This document shows, one piece after another, positions 48,832 to 62,377 of a DNA stretch of 64,000 nt. The DNA comes from Candidatus Paraluminiphilus aquimaris (GTDB taxonomy: Bacteria; Pseudomonadota; Gammaproteobacteria; Pseudomonadales; Halieaceae): contig NZ_CP036501.1 of NCBI RefSeq assembly GCF_026230195.1, positions 2,046,001-2,110,000 on the forward strand, given 5' to 3'. Below the pieces are notes generated by a model. The model did not search any database. It saw only the letters and a list, made by a program, of their open reading frames with translations, and had not been told where the DNA came from. Each line of letters opens with the position of its first letter. Within the stretch, counting starts at the first letter, position 1. The translations under genes and the position numbers were made by a program.

Positions 48832-49917
48832 TCAAATAACAGGCGTCGGTGAGGCAACATCGGCATTCTGACCTCGTTGTCTCAACGCGTGGTCCATTAG
48901 CACCAGCGCCAACATCGCCTCAGCAATCGGCACCGCACGAAGCCCGACGCACGGGTCGTGGCGCCCAGTGGTGATGACGTCAGCTACCTCACCGTTTACA
49001 TCGATGCTTTGGCCCGGGACCTGTATCGAAGAGGTTGGCTTTAGCGCGATCTTCACCGTCAACGGCTGACCACTGGAAATTCCACCCAAAACGCCCCCGG
49101 CATGATTGCTCAGAAAACCCGCTGGCGTGAGTTCATCGCGGTGCTCGCTGCCACGCTGATTGACGACGTCAAATCCATCACCAATTTCGACACCTTTGAC
49201 CGCATTAATGCCCATCATGGCCGATGCAATTTCAGCATCGAGGCGATCAAAAATGGGTTCGCCCCAGCCAGGCGGAAGCCCGTCAGCGATAATTTCAAGT
49301 TTCGCGCCTATCGAGTCACCCTCTCGCCGAATCTGGGTCATAAACGACTCAAGTTCGGGAATTAACTGCGCGTCGCCACAAAAAAATGGGTTCGTTTCAA
49401 CAAGGTCCCAATCGGTATCTGTTACCTGCAAAGGCCCTAGGGCGCTAAGACAGCCGCGAATCCGAACGCCATAGCGCTCAGCGAGCCATTTTTTGGCCAC
49501 CGCTCCCGCCGCCACACGCATCGCGGTCTCTCTGGCAGATGATCGCCCCCCTCCCCGGTAGTCTCGAACACCGTATTTTTGCTGATACGTGTAGTCTGCG
49601 TGCGCAGGGCGAAAGACATCCTTAATCTTGCTGTAATCTTTGGATTTCTGATCGGCATTCATAATCAGTAATCCAATGGGAGTCCCCGTGGTTTCACCCT
49701 CAAAGACCCCCGATAAAATCTGAACTTCATCCGGTTCTTTTCGCTGCGTTGTGAACCGCGAAGTGCCTGGCTTTCTGCGATCCAGATCGGGCTGAAGATC
49801 CGCGGCACTCAGCGCCAATCCCGGCGGGCATCCATCAATAATGCACCCGAGCCCCTGTCCATGACTCTCACCGAAAGTCGTAACGGTGAATAATTTCCCG
49901 AATGTATTACCAGACAT
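48832..49917 (-). CDS. aroC: Chorismate synthase
   Basis: AroC converts EPSP to chorismate, using reduced FMN. The 361-residue protein carries the family signatures [18 protein letters not shown] (start, with catalytic His), [24 protein letters not shown] and [17 protein letters not shown]. It follows prmB by 33 bases on the same strand, the order also found in E. coli. Confidence 0.97.
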   Translation of the reverse strand: MSGNTFGKLFTVTTFGESHGQGLGCIIDGCPPGLALSAADLQPDLDRRKPGTSRFTTQRKEPDEVQILSGVFEGETTGTPIGLLIMNADQKSKDYSKIKDVFRPAHADYTYQQKYGVRDYRGGGRSSARETAMRVAAGAVAKKWLAERYGVRIRGCLSALGPLQVTDTDWDLVETNPFFCGDAQLIPELESFMTQIRREGDSIGAKLEIIADGLPPGWGEPIFDRLDAEIASAMMGINAVKGVEIGDGFDVVNQRGSEHRDELTPAGFLSNHAGGVLGGISSGQPLTVKIALKPTSSIQVPGQSIDVNGEVADVITTGRHDPCVGLRAVPIAEAMLALVLMDHALRQRGQNADVASPTPVI

Positions 49918-49950
49918 ATCGTTTCCTAAACCTGCAACGCATGAACCGCC

Positions 49951-50841
49951 CTAGGGGGTGTTCGACTCCTGAGCGGCCCATTGTGCCAGATCTTGCGCCA
50001 TAAAGACGGCAACGCCATGACCGCCCTGCTCTAATTCAACCCACAAGGGCGGAAGAACCTCTGAGAGCCCTTCCAGCGCATCGATACTGTTGCCGACCTC
50101 AAGGATCAAAATCCCCGCAGGACTCAGGATTCGCGCAGCATCAACGAGCATCACTCTCACTAAATCCAAACCATCCTCGCCACCGCTCAAAGCAAGGCCT
50201 GGCTCGTGAAGATATTCAGGCGGCAAGTCGCGCATATCCTCAGCATCAACATACGGGGGATTAGCTAAAATGATGTCAACAACGTTATCGGCACACCAAG
50301 AAAGCAAATCTGCCCTGACAATCGCATCGACATCGTGAATCGCAGCATTATCCCGAGCTAAGCCGATGGCGTCGGAATCGATATCACTTAGCAGTACCAC
50401 AGCCTCTGGAAATGCCGACTTTGCCAGCATGCCAAGGCTCCCTCCGCCACAACAAACATCAACAATAACCTGAGGACTGGTGTCTTGGTACCAAGGCTCA
50501 AATCGATTCAGTATGAGCTCAGCAACAGGCGATCGCGGCACCAACGCTCGAGCATCCGATTTGAAACAAAGCGGACCGAGCCAGGCCTCTCCCGTGATAT
50601 AGGCAACCGGTAGTCGCTCGACACAACGCTTGCTCATAAACGCGTTTAAGACATTTACAGCAAAGTCAGGGTAAGGCTCATCAAGGATCTCAGCACCCGT
50701 ATTCACGACCGACAGGGACGCTGCTGTCAACACCAACGCTACCGCCTCATCATGCTCCGACTCATACCCGTGACCGCAAAACACACCGGCGGCGATGAGC
50801 TGTTCCTCAGTAGCAATAAGCATTTCACGAAATGTTGTCAC
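49951..50841 (-). CDS. prmB: Ribosomal protein L3 N5-glutamine methyltransferase
   Basis: PrmB methylates a glutamine of ribosomal protein L3. The 296-residue enzyme has the SAM motif VDVCCGGGSLGMLAKSAF and the NPPY catalytic tetrapeptide in ILANPPYVDAEDM (about residue 190), which marks N5-glutamine methyltransferases. Linkage to aroC distinguishes it from PrmC. PARLEL-type substrate-domain residues (LGPLCFKSDARALVPRSP) are present. Confidence 0.93.
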   Translation of the reverse strand: MTTFREMLIATEEQLIAAGVFCGHGYESEHDEAVALVLTAASLSVVNTGAEILDEPYPDFAVNVLNAFMSKRCVERLPVAYITGEAWLGPLCFKSDARALVPRSPVAELILNRFEPWYQDTSPQVIVDVCCGGGSLGMLAKSAFPEAVVLLSDIDSDAIGLARDNAAIHDVDAIVRADLLSWCADNVVDIILANPPYVDAEDMRDLPPEYLHEPGLALSGGEDGLDLVRVMLVDAARILSPAGILILEVGNSIDALEGLSEVLPPLWVELEQGGHGVAVFMAQDLAQWAAQESNTP

Positions 50842-51053
50842 GCGACTTTCCTGTGTTGGTACGGACGAATTCTACCATCTTGAGGGAAAGGAGACTTGAT
50901 CGGTCTATCCGCGTCGTACACTCAAACTCGAGCGAGTGACATCATCGTGAGACCGGCATTGAACCAGGCCGCTGTTGAGTGACGTCGGCAGTAAAGACCG
51001 CCGCTCTATGACTTTGGGCTATTGGCTCCCTAGCGGATATGAAGGCAGGGAAA

Positions 51054-51956
51054 TCAGCTTGCTTGCCGAATGGAGGTAGACCTCTGCCCTATAACACCTG
51101 TGGCAAAGAAGCCGACAAGCATATCTGCAAGCGCCTGTACGTCGCCTTCCATATGGAAGTGGTGAGGCCCCGCTACAACGACAGGGTAGAAGCGATCGAC
51201 CAAGGCTTTGATTCCAGCGATCCTCGCCTGCGCATCGTCACTGGTGAAAAAACCCTCGTCACCGGTTATGGCCGCAACGGGCGCTTTCATCGCTCGGTAA
51301 AATGAGTCTGACGCCTCCTCTGACAGCTTCACGGTGCTGCTGCCAAACAATTTGGGGTCACTCAACAAAAGCCACCCGCCCTCAACCTGCTTTAACGCTC
51401 GTGGGACCAACAATTCGGCGTTCTCTCGTGTAAAACCATAGCGTGATCGGGAGTTGATAAAGTCTTCAACGGAGCTGAATATTCGCGGCGGCCGTGACAT
51501 ATATTTTTTTCGTTCGGCGATTGAACCCTTAAACAACTCGGCGCCATTGTCGTTCTCGAACGACCGCGAAATCATCCCGTCCAACATCGAGAGAGATGCG
51601 CACTTGTCTTCGAGAGCCACCGCGAAAGCACCTGCTACAGCGGCGCCACGGCTATGCCCAACAACATGAAGGGAGTCGACGCCCATCTGCTCAACAATAT
51701 CCAGTAGCTGCGGAATATCATCCCAGATATGGTAGTTCGCATCAGGCGATCGATGACTGCTCAAACCGTGACCCGATAGATCGATGGAGAGCACTCGATA
51801 ACCTTTGAGCAGTGGTGCCAGGCGAGCGAAACTCAGCGCATTATCAAGCCAACCATGAATTGCAAACACAAGCGGATCGGCAGGATCACCCCAAAAGAGT
51901 CCCCGATAAGTCAGCCCGTCCACCTCAAACCCAATCTCATCGGCGTGACTTGTCAA
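51054..51956 (-). CDS. Alpha/beta hydrolase
   Basis: The 300-residue hydrolase has FAIHGWLDNALSFARLAP (oxyanion hole), the nucleophile elbow VVGHSRGAAVAGAFA (Ser about 102), a TGDEGFF acid segment and His in VAGPHHFHMEGD near the end. Catalytic machinery is complete. It resembles general esterase/epoxide-hydrolase-like enzymes. The substrate is unknown. Its start overlaps the sixA stop by 4 bases. Confidence 0.88.
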   Translation of the reverse strand: MTSHADEIGFEVDGLTYRGLFWGDPADPLVFAIHGWLDNALSFARLAPLLKGYRVLSIDLSGHGLSSHRSPDANYHIWDDIPQLLDIVEQMGVDSLHVVGHSRGAAVAGAFAVALEDKCASLSMLDGMISRSFENDNGAELFKGSIAERKKYMSRPPRIFSSVEDFINSRSRYGFTRENAELLVPRALKQVEGGWLLLSDPKLFGSSTVKLSEEASDSFYRAMKAPVAAITGDEGFFTSDDAQARIAGIKALVDRFYPVVVAGPHHFHMEGDVQALADMLVGFFATGVIGQRSTSIRQAS

Positions 51957-52426
51957 AATAAAAATCCCTCTGGCTCGTAGTAAAGCAATTCACCGCCACC
52001 GCGACTCGGCATGAGTAGGCGAATGATCGCAACACCACTGGTTGACAGCCCATGGTATTGCGCGGTGTCGCACCATACATTAATGAGCTCAGAAAGATAG
52101 GGCTGATGGCCCACGATCAACTGATGGGCTACATCGGCCTCAAGGAAACGTCCTTGACTATAGCTGCGCTGACCCGGCGCCAGCTGGTCATGAGATACCA
52201 ATGTCTCAAAACACAAATGGGCGTCTAAAATGCTCGCTGTTTGACACGTGCGAGTCAGCGGGCTGTGGGCGCAGTAACTCGGTAGTTCAACTTTAGTGTT
52301 TTGGCACCAGTCTTTGTAAGACTTAACCGTCATGCCGACATGTTCGCCACCACGCACAGTCAATTCACGCGCGGCGTCTGAGGCGGCCTGTCCCGCCTCG
52401 CCATGTCGCCACAGGGTAACGAGCAC
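51953..52426 (-). CDS. sixA: Phosphohistidine phosphatase SixA
   Basis: SixA removes phosphate from histidine phosphotransfer proteins such as ArcB. The 157-residue protein has the histidine-phosphatase RHG motif at the start (LWRHGEAG, His about 8). The second half is IVGHQPYLSELI with the partner His, and SPLTRTCQTASIL is also typical. It begins right after htpG's stop and overlaps the next hydrolase gene. Confidence 0.9.
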   Translation of the reverse strand: MLVTLWRHGEAGQAASDAARELTVRGGEHVGMTVKSYKDWCQNTKVELPSYCAHSPLTRTCQTASILDAHLCFETLVSHDQLAPGQRSYSQGRFLEADVAHQLIVGHQPYLSELINVWCDTAQYHGLSTSGVAIIRLLMPSRGGGELLYYEPEGFLF

Positions 52427-52427
52427 T

Positions 52428-54320
52428 CTAGGCGCTCATCTCCACAAGGAGTTTATTCATCCGCGCGACGTAGCTTGCCGGATCTTCAAGCTGTGAGCCC
52501 TCTGCCAGCGTTGCTTGATCTAGTAAAATCAACGCAAGATCCGCAAACCTGTCTTCATCCTGCTCTGCATCCATGCGCTTTACCAGACCGTGACTCGTAT
52601 TCACTTCTAGAATCGGTTCACTGTCAGGGAGTTCTTGACCGGCGGCCTCTAAAATACGTCGCATCTGGGCCCCGAGCTCATGTTCTCCCACGACAAGACA
52701 AGCCGGCGAGTCAGTCAAGCGAATGGTAGGTCTAACCTCGCTCACCTTGCCCTCGAGCACCGACTTGAGCCTTTCCAGAAGACCTTCGTTTTCGGTCTTA
52801 GCAGCCTCAAGCTCCGCCTTCTCCTCCTCGGTACTCTCACCTAAGTCCAGCTCACCTTTTGCGATATCCTTCAGCGACTTGCCATCAAACTCGTTCAAGT
52901 GCCCCATTAACCAGTCGTCGATACGATCTGACAGCAACAGTACTTCGATGCCCTTCTTGCGGAACACCTCGATGTGAGGGCTGTTCTTGGCTGTTACATG
53001 ATTGTCGGCCACGACGTAATAGATCGCATCTTGCCCGTCTATCATGCGTTCAACATAGCCCTTGAGTGAGACGTTCTGTGTGGCGTCGTCAGAGTGCGAC
53101 GAGGCAAACCGAAGAAGTTCCGCTATTTTTTCTCGATTAGCGAAATCCTCGCCCGGGCCTTCCTTAAGGACATTGCCAAAGACATCCCAGAAACTCTGGT
53201 ACTTCTCGCTGTCCGACTTTGCCATTTTGCTGAGCATATCAAGCACGCGCTTTGTCACAGCGTTGCGAAGCGAATCCACCTGAGGGCTCTGTTGCAAAAT
53301 CTCACGTGAAATATTGAGCGGCAAGTCCTGAGAGTCGAGCACACCTTTTACAAAACGAAGGTAGAGGGGCAAAAACTGCTCCGCATCATCCATGATGAAA
53401 GTGCGTTGAATATAGAGCTTGAGTCCGCGTGCTGCCTCACGATTCCATAGATCGAAGGGCGCTTGGCTTGGAACATACAGAAGTGATGTGTAGTCCAGTT
53501 TGCCCTCGACGCGGTTGTGACTCCAGCTCAGTGGGTCTTGATAGTCGCTTGATACGTGGCGATAAAACTCGGTGTACTCATCATCCGTCACCTCGGACCG
53601 ACTTCGCGTCCACAATGCCTTCGCCTCGTTAATTCGTTCCCACGAGGGCTCGGGCGCCGCTTCCTCGTCGTCTTCGGTCGAGGGCGGGGTCTCGAGCATC
53701 AACACAGGAACCGAAATATGGTCAGAGTACTTTTTGATGACGCTGCGTACTCGCCAAGACGATGCGAACTCTTCTGCCTCGCCGTCTAGGTGCAAGATAA
53801 CGGTTGTTCCAGGCGCATCACGCTCAGCCGCGTCGATGCTAAACTCGTCTTCCCCAGTGGATTCCCAGCGAGTCGCTGTTTCCTCACCGACTTTTCGAGA
53901 AATTACCTCTACGCGGTCAGCAACAATAAAGGACGAATAAAAGCCGACACCAAACTGTCCAATGAGCTGGCTGTCTTTCTGCTGATCACCACTGAGTTGA
54001 TCCATAAAGGCCGCGGTACCTGATTTGGCAATGGTCCCAAGGTTTTCAATGATGTCATCGCGCGACATTCCAATGCCGTTATCAATAAGGGTGAGCGTTT
54101 TTTCATCCTCATTCACATCTACCCGGATCTCATAACCCTCACCACCTACATCAAGCGAGCTATCTTCAATGGCCGCAAAACGCCGTTTATCGATCGCATC
54201 TGAGGCATTCGAAATTAGCTCCCTCAAAAAGATCTCTCTGTTTGAGTAAAGTGAGTGAATCATCAACTGAAGCAGACGCTTCGCTTCAGTTTGGAATCCC
54301 ATGGTTTGTTTGTCGGACAT
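52428..54320 (-). CDS. htpG: Chaperone HtpG (bacterial Hsp90)
   Basis: The 630-residue HtpG has the GHKL ATP-binding domain: [35 protein letters not shown] and [17 protein letters not shown]. The Hsp90 middle domain follows ([14 protein letters not shown]), then the C-terminal dimerisation region. It refolds client proteins under heat stress. AGGAG lies before the ATG and a near-perfect sigma-32 promoter lies 30-60 bases upstream. sixA follows within 1 base. Confidence 0.97.
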   Translation of the reverse strand: MSDKQTMGFQTEAKRLLQLMIHSLYSNREIFLRELISNASDAIDKRRFAAIEDSSLDVGGEGYEIRVDVNEDEKTLTLIDNGIGMSRDDIIENLGTIAKSGTAAFMDQLSGDQQKDSQLIGQFGVGFYSSFIVADRVEVISRKVGEETATRWESTGEDEFSIDAAERDAPGTTVILHLDGEAEEFASSWRVRSVIKKYSDHISVPVLMLETPPSTEDDEEAAPEPSWERINEAKALWTRSRSEVTDDEYTEFYRHVSSDYQDPLSWSHNRVEGKLDYTSLLYVPSQAPFDLWNREAARGLKLYIQRTFIMDDAEQFLPLYLRFVKGVLDSQDLPLNISREILQQSPQVDSLRNAVTKRVLDMLSKMAKSDSEKYQSFWDVFGNVLKEGPGEDFANREKIAELLRFASSHSDDATQNVSLKGYVERMIDGQDAIYYVVADNHVTAKNSPHIEVFRKKGIEVLLLSDRIDDWLMGHLNEFDGKSLKDIAKGELDLGESTEEEKAELEAAKTENEGLLERLKSVLEGKVSEVRPTIRLTDSPACLVVGEHELGAQMRRILEAAGQELPDSEPILEVNTSHGLVKRMDAEQDEDRFADLALILLDQATLAEGSQLEDPASYVARMNKLLVEMSA

Positions 54321-54350
54321 GACGAACTCCTGTTATTTCGCTTAGCTTAC

Positions 54351-54379
54351 AAATGGGGAACGATGCGGCCGTTTTCAAG
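54351..54379 (-). promoter_or_regulatory. Sigma-32 heat-shock promoter for htpG
   Basis: On the minus strand CTTGAAA (54379-54373), a 14-base spacer and CCCCATTT (54358-54351) match the RpoH consensus at every conserved position. The start codon lies 30 bases downstream. Confidence 0.9.
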
Positions 54380-54452
54380 GCGTTAGAGTGAAATTTCCAC
54401 CAAGCGTTTGACATGAGTCTCAAGACGCCCACTCCTAAGCCTCGAGCACAAA

Positions 54453-54475
54453 AAAGCCCGCATAAAGCGGGCTTT
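54453..54475 (-). terminator. Terminator of the suc operon
   Basis: On the minus strand AAAGCCCGC and GCGGGCTTT form a 9-bp stem with a TTTAT loop, followed by TTTG. It lies 21 bases after the sucD stop and before the htpG promoter, isolating the two units. Confidence 0.85.
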
Positions 54476-54496
54476 GAGCTTGCTGCTGCCTGTTTC

Positions 54497-55369
54497 TTAC
54501 CAGCCCGTTATCTCTGCCATTGCCGAGCCAATTTCAGCGAGCGAACGAACGGTCTTAACGCCCGCATCTTCCAGCGCCGCAAATTTTTCATCCGCTGTGC
54601 CTTTTCCACCTGAGATAATCGCACCGGCATGACCCATGCGCTTACCTTTCGGGGCAGTCACGCCAGCGATATAGGATACGACCGGCTTTGTAACATTATC
54701 CTTAATAAAGGCGGCGGCCTCTTCTTCGGCTGACCCGCCAATTTCGCCAATCATCACAATTGACTGAGTAGCATCGTCTTCCTCAAATAAACCGAGAATA
54801 TCGATGAAGTTAGACCCAGGTATCGGGTCTCCACCGATTCCAACACACGTAGACTGGCCAAAGCCCGCATCAGTGGTCTGTTTCACCGCCTCGTACGTCA
54901 AGGTACCAGAGCGCGAGACAATGCCGACCTTACCGGGAAGGTGAATATGCCCAGGCATAATACCGATCTTGCACTCCCCAGGCGTGATAACACCAGGGCA
55001 GTTTGGACCAATAAGACGGACACCCAGCTCATCGCAACGCACCTTTGCATCGAGCATATCCAGAGTCGGAATGCCCTCAGTAATGCAGACAATCAGTTCG
55101 ACACCTGCATTAGCCGCCTCCAAAATGGAGTCTTTACAAAACGCCGCAGGAACATAAATCACCGACGCATTGGCACCTGTTTGCGAAACCGCATCACCAA
55201 CGGTGTCGAATACAGGCAGTCCAAGATGCTCCTGACCGCCCTTACCTGGCGTCACGCCGCCAACCATTTGTGTACCGTAAGCAATCGCCTGCTCAGAATG
55301 GGACGTGCCTTGAGAGCCTGTGAACCCTTGGCAAATAACGCGTGTGTTTTTATCGATAAGAATACTCAT
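54497..55369 (-). CDS. sucD: Succinyl-CoA ligase, alpha subunit
   Basis: The 290-residue subunit binds CoA and carries the phosphorylated histidine. N-terminal [22 protein letters not shown] is the CoA-binding segment. The catalytic His is in [19 protein letters not shown] (about residue 247), with [15 protein letters not shown] preceding it. With SucC it makes ATP or GTP from succinyl-CoA. It overlaps sucC by 4 bases and ends the operon at a strong terminator. Confidence 0.97.
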   Translation of the reverse strand: MSILIDKNTRVICQGFTGSQGTSHSEQAIAYGTQMVGGVTPGKGGQEHLGLPVFDTVGDAVSQTGANASVIYVPAAFCKDSILEAANAGVELIVCITEGIPTLDMLDAKVRCDELGVRLIGPNCPGVITPGECKIGIMPGHIHLPGKVGIVSRSGTLTYEAVKQTTDAGFGQSTCVGIGGDPIPGSNFIDILGLFEEDDATQSIVMIGEIGGSAEEEAAAFIKDNVTKPVVSYIAGVTAPKGKRMGHAGAIISGGKGTADEKFAALEDAGVKTVRSLAEIGSAMAEITGW

Positions 55370-56535
55370 GCTGCACCCCCGGCCGCAGCGACGACTTGCT
55401 GAGCCGCATCGGTCAGACTGGTTGCCGCAATAATATTTAAACCACTGTCCGCGAGGACCTGACGACCGAGCTCTGCATTGTTGCCCTCGAGGCGCACAAC
55501 CACAGGTATTTCGACCCCTACTTCATTTACGGCACCGATAACACCCTCCGCAATCAGGTCGCAGCGAACAATTCCACCGAAGATATTGATCAGAACGGCT
55601 TTCACGTTTTCGTCACTCAAAATAATTTTGAATGCTTCCGTAACCCGCTCTTTAGTCGCGCCACCCCCTACGTCGAGGAAGTTAGCCGGCTCTCCTCCAT
55701 GAAGTTTGACGATATCCATTGTCCCCATCGCCAAGCCCGCGCCATTAACCATACAACCAATATTGCCCTCAAGCGCCACGTAGTTTAGGTCCCAAGCGGC
55801 GGCGGCAGCTTCGCGCTCATCGTCTTGCGACGGGTCATGCATCGCCTGCAAGTCTTTATGGCGATACATCGCATTAGAGTCGACAACCACTTTCGCGTCG
55901 AGGCAATGCAAGTTGCCCTCGTCGGTAATAACGAGTGGATTAACTTCGATGAGCGCCAGGTCTTTATCTTTAAAAAGATTCGCCAAGCCATTGAAAATAT
56001 GAACAAACTGCTTCACTTGCTGACCGGTGAGTCCCAGTTTAAAAGCCAGCTCACGCCCCTGAAAAGGCTGAGGTCCTACCAGCGGATCGATTGCTGCTTT
56101 GAGAATCTTCTCAGGCGTCTCTTCTGCCACCTTCTCAATTTCAACACCGCCTTCCGTCGAGGCCATAAATACAATGCGGCGCGAAGATCGATCAACGACG
56201 GCGCCCAGATAGAGCTCATCGGCGATGTCTGTGCAGGTTTCCACCAAAATCTTAGACACGGGCTGACCATTGGCATCCGTTTGGTAGGTAACCAAGTTTT
56301 TACCAAGCCAGTTCGCCGCGAAAGCGCGAGCCTCGGCGGGCGAGTCGACAAGCTTGACGCCCCCTGCCTTACCGCGTCCACCGGCATGGACCTGAGCCTT
56401 TACAACCCACTTATCACCACCGATTTCATTAGCAGCAGCCTCTGCTGCTTCCGGCGTATCCACGGCCTGTCCGACAGATACGGGCAAGCCGTACTCTGCA
56501 AACAGTGCCTTGCCTTGGTACTCGTGCAAGTTCAT
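55366..56535 (-). CDS. sucC: Succinyl-CoA ligase, beta subunit
   Basis: The 389-residue ATP-grasp protein begins [19 protein letters not shown], then [15 protein letters not shown] (nucleotide loop). Later it has [10 protein letters not shown] and [13 protein letters not shown], plus [14 protein letters not shown]. Length is normal (388 in E. coli). It is followed by sucD with ATGA overlap and preceded by lpd. Confidence 0.97.
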   Translation of the reverse strand: MNLHEYQGKALFAEYGLPVSVGQAVDTPEAAEAAANEIGGDKWVVKAQVHAGGRGKAGGVKLVDSPAEARAFAANWLGKNLVTYQTDANGQPVSKILVETCTDIADELYLGAVVDRSSRRIVFMASTEGGVEIEKVAEETPEKILKAAIDPLVGPQPFQGRELAFKLGLTGQQVKQFVHIFNGLANLFKDKDLALIEVNPLVITDEGNLHCLDAKVVVDSNAMYRHKDLQAMHDPSQDDEREAAAAAWDLNYVALEGNIGCMVNGAGLAMGTMDIVKLHGGEPANFLDVGGGATKERVTEAFKIILSDENVKAVLINIFGGIVRCDLIAEGVIGAVNEVGVEIPVVVRLEGNNAELGRQVLADSGLNIIAATSLTDAAQQVVAAAGGAA

Positions 56536-56618
56536 ACATTCCCCTTTTATGGTTTATACAGACTGCACCTTCGTACAGTCGCAACCCCAACATGAGTACG
56601 CTGGGGATTTAAATTGAT

Positions 56619-59299
<2,681 letters not shown>

Positions 59300-59335
59300 G
59301 TTAGTCGTCCGTTTTATGTTTCGTTGATTGGCCAC

Positions 59336-62185
59336 TCACCCAAGGGCCGCTGAAATAAATGCATCTTGTTCTTTCACGTGCAGTGCCATGTATCCGGCTG
59401 ATACTGAGGCCGACGCAGTGCGACCGATATACCGAAGTTCTGCACCAAACATCGACAGCGACACTAGGCGGCGCAGTGGGTCCTGTATGGAATACCACGC
59501 ACCCTGATTCATCGGCTCTTCCTGACACCAGACGACATTTGCTTCACGAGGATAGTTACTGAGGACCTCTTTTAGCTGCGCCTCCGGTAACGGGTACAAC
59601 TGCTCGATGCGCACCAAGGCAACATGCTCAGATCCCTTTTCGTCCCGCGCTGCGTCGAGGTCATAAAAAACCTTGCCCGAACACAAGACGACGCGCGTAA
59701 CCGCTGACTTGTCTGCAACATGTGGATCGTCGATCACGTTTTGGAATTGCCCTGTGGCAAGTTCGTCCATGGTAGACACGGCAGCCTTGTGTCGTAACAG
59801 GCTCTTGGGCGACATGACAATTAACGGCTTGCGCAGCGGTCTAATCGCTTGACGTCGCAGCATGTGGAAAACTTGGGCGGGTGTGGACGGAACACACACC
59901 TGGATATTCTCTTGCGCAGACAGTTGCAAGTAACGCTCAAGGCGCGCAGAGGAGTGCTCGGGACCCTGCCCCTCATACCCGTGTGGCAGAAGCATGGTTA
60001 ATCCACACAAACGTGCCCACTTGTACTCGCCACTCGTGATGAACTGATCGATGACCACCTGAGCGCCATTCGCAAAATCGCCGAACTGGGCTTCCCAAAT
60101 AACAAGCCCTGTGGGTGCTGTCGTGGCATAGCCGTATTCAAAAGCCAGTACAGCTTCTTCGGATAGCAAAGAGTCGTAAATGTTGAACTCTGCTTGATCC
60201 TCAGAGAGGTGTTGAAGCGGCACATGGGCGTGGTGCTTGTTTTGCGCATGCAATACGGCGTGTCGGTGGGAGAATGTCCCTCGACCCACATCTTGCCCCG
60301 TCATGCGAACTGGATAACCTTCGGCAAGAAGCGTCGCGTAGGCCATGTTTTCCGCAAAACCCCAATTGACCTCCAACGCACCCGCCGCCATTTTATTGCG
60401 ATCTTCGATGAGCTTTTTGACCTGGCGTTGGACTGCAAAGCCCTCAGGAACCTGCCCCATACCCTCGGCTAGCTCGCGCAAGCGCGATAGCGCCACGGTC
60501 GTGTCGCACTCTATGTCCCAGCTGTGGCCGATAAAGGGCTTCCAATCGACGAAAAGACCTGTGTTGGGTTCCATGACGAGCTGCGCCACCATCGGCTCGC
60601 CTCGATCAAGAGACTCTCGATAACGCTCCATGAGCGCATCGTCTTCATCCTTCGTCAGAACATCCTCAGTAATGAGTCGCTGCGCATAGAGGTCTCGCGT
60701 CGACGCGTGCCCCTTAATCGTCGCGTACATCATTGGCTGTGTCACCGACGGTTCATCCGCCTCGTTGTGACCGCGCCGTCGATAACATACCAAGTCAATA
60801 ACGACATCTTTTTTGAACTGATTACGGAAATCGACCGCCAGCTGGGTAGCAAATACCACCGCTTCTGGGTCATCACCGTTTACGTGGAAAATGGGTGCCT
60901 GCACCATCTTGGCAATATCAGTGCAGTACTCTGTTGATCTTGCATCCTCTTGCCGGCTAGTGGTGAAACCCACTTGATTATTAATGACAATATGCAGCGT
61001 GCCACCGGTTTTATAACCGCGGGTCTGAGACATTTGAAATGTCTCCATGACCACACCCTGACCTGCAAAGGACGCGTCACCATGAATGACAATCGGCACT
61101 ACGGCATCGCCTGTTGTGTCCTTTCGACGGTCCTGACGGGCACGAACCGAGCCTTCAATAACCGGCGACACGATTTCGAGGTGTGACGGGTTAAAGGCGA
61201 GCGCAAGGTGAACTTCGCCACCAGGCGTCATGATATTGGAGGAAAATCCTTGGTGGTATTTGACGTCACCCGACCCAAAGTAGGACGCCCGTCCCTCGAA
61301 CTCATCGAAGAGCTCGCTGGGGTTTTTTCCAAGGATATTAACCAGGACATTAAGGCGACCGCGGTGGGCCATACCAATACACACTTCTTTGGCACCGTAG
61401 CCGCCACTGCGTTGTATGGCCTCGGCCATCATCGGAATGAGGCTCTCCCCACCCTCCAGGCCAAAACGCTTGGTCCCGGGGTATTTAGAAGCCAGAGACT
61501 TTTCAAGTCCTTCGGCTTTAATTAGGCGACGCAGGATCTGAATGCGGCTCTCGCGATCGAGCACCGGCGCGCTGCGCACGGATTCCATTCGGCTCATGAT
61601 CCAGTGGCGCTCATCAGTATTCACAATATGCATGAATTCGGCGCCAATCGTGTTGCAGTAGGTCTTTTCGACTGCCGCTCTTATTTCAGCAAGCGTCGCA
61701 TCGGCCTTGCCGATGTATAAGCTACCCACCTGGAACACGGTATCTAAATCCGCCTCGGACAGTTCGTGGAACTCTAATTCTAGATCGGGTACCGGTGCTC
61801 GCGGATGAAGCGCGAGTGGATCGAGCTGAGCTTTTTGGTGACCACGCTGCCGGTAGGCAGAGATCATCTGAACAACCCGAACCTGCTTGCGTTCGTATTC
61901 CGTCGCTTGAGAGTCCTGACTGCGAGTTGCCTCAGTGCGAACACGCATCTTGCTGATGCGCGCAAACTGCGCTCTGAGCACTGAATGTGGTAAATCGCGA
62001 ACGGCGTGCGTAGTCGACTCGACCTTTGGAAGTCGGTCGAAATACTCGCGCCACTGCTGTGGTACATCGTTTGGATCTTTTAAGTACGCCTCATATAAAT
62101 CCTCTACGTAGGCTGCATTACCGCCAGAGAGGTGAGACGTACTTCGCTGCTGCTCCATGCTAGGTAGGTCTTTCGACTCATCCAT
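59336..62185 (-). CDS. sucA: 2-oxoglutarate dehydrogenase E1
   Basis: The 949-residue thiamin enzyme decarboxylates 2-oxoglutarate. It has YRQRGHQKAQLDPLAL, KRFGLEGGESLIPMM, the IGMAHRGRLNVLVNILGK region, VIHGDASFAGQGVVMETFQMS and a TPP-linked segment VVIDLVCYRRRGHNEADEP. The start is ATG at 62185 with GGGGAA 6 bases upstream (GTG at 62191 is the alternative). It heads the suc operon after an intrinsic terminator behind sdhB. Confidence 0.97.
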   Translation of the reverse strand: MDESKDLPSMEQQRSTSHLSGGNAAYVEDLYEAYLKDPNDVPQQWREYFDRLPKVESTTHAVRDLPHSVLRAQFARISKMRVRTEATRSQDSQATEYERKQVRVVQMISAYRQRGHQKAQLDPLALHPRAPVPDLELEFHELSEADLDTVFQVGSLYIGKADATLAEIRAAVEKTYCNTIGAEFMHIVNTDERHWIMSRMESVRSAPVLDRESRIQILRRLIKAEGLEKSLASKYPGTKRFGLEGGESLIPMMAEAIQRSGGYGAKEVCIGMAHRGRLNVLVNILGKNPSELFDEFEGRASYFGSGDVKYHQGFSSNIMTPGGEVHLALAFNPSHLEIVSPVIEGSVRARQDRRKDTTGDAVVPIVIHGDASFAGQGVVMETFQMSQTRGYKTGGTLHIVINNQVGFTTSRQEDARSTEYCTDIAKMVQAPIFHVNGDDPEAVVFATQLAVDFRNQFKKDVVIDLVCYRRRGHNEADEPSVTQPMMYATIKGHASTRDLYAQRLITEDVLTKDEDDALMERYRESLDRGEPMVAQLVMEPNTGLFVDWKPFIGHSWDIECDTTVALSRLRELAEGMGQVPEGFAVQRQVKKLIEDRNKMAAGALEVNWGFAENMAYATLLAEGYPVRMTGQDVGRGTFSHRHAVLHAQNKHHAHVPLQHLSEDQAEFNIYDSLLSEEAVLAFEYGYATTAPTGLVIWEAQFGDFANGAQVVIDQFITSGEYKWARLCGLTMLLPHGYEGQGPEHSSARLERYLQLSAQENIQVCVPSTPAQVFHMLRRQAIRPLRKPLIVMSPKSLLRHKAAVSTMDELATGQFQNVIDDPHVADKSAVTRVVLCSGKVFYDLDAARDEKGSEHVALVRIEQLYPLPEAQLKEVLSNYPREANVVWCQEEPMNQGAWYSIQDPLRRLVSLSMFGAELRYIGRTASASVSAGYMALHVKEQDAFISAALG

Positions 62186-62300
62186 GGACACTTCCCCCGA
62201 AGTCTCACGCAGTGACCTTTTTGATTTGTGTATATATCACTGCTTTCGGAGGAATATCTTACGCTCTTCACCTCCAATTTCCCACGAGTTCAGGCCCCTA

Positions 62301-62330
62301 AAAACGGAAAAACGCCGCAAAAGCGACGTT
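62301..62330 (-). terminator. Terminator between sdhB and sucA
   Basis: On the minus strand AACGTCGC and GCGGCGTT form an 8-bp stem (one T-G) with a TTTT loop, followed by TTTCCGTTTT. It lies about 50 bases after the sdhB stop. A further inverted repeat ATATTCC/GGAATAT (62342-62360) lies between. sdh and suc transcription can thus be separated or attenuated. Confidence 0.7.
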
Positions 62331-62377
62331 AATTTTCCATAATATTCCTTAGGGGAATATAATACATAACCAGGGTA

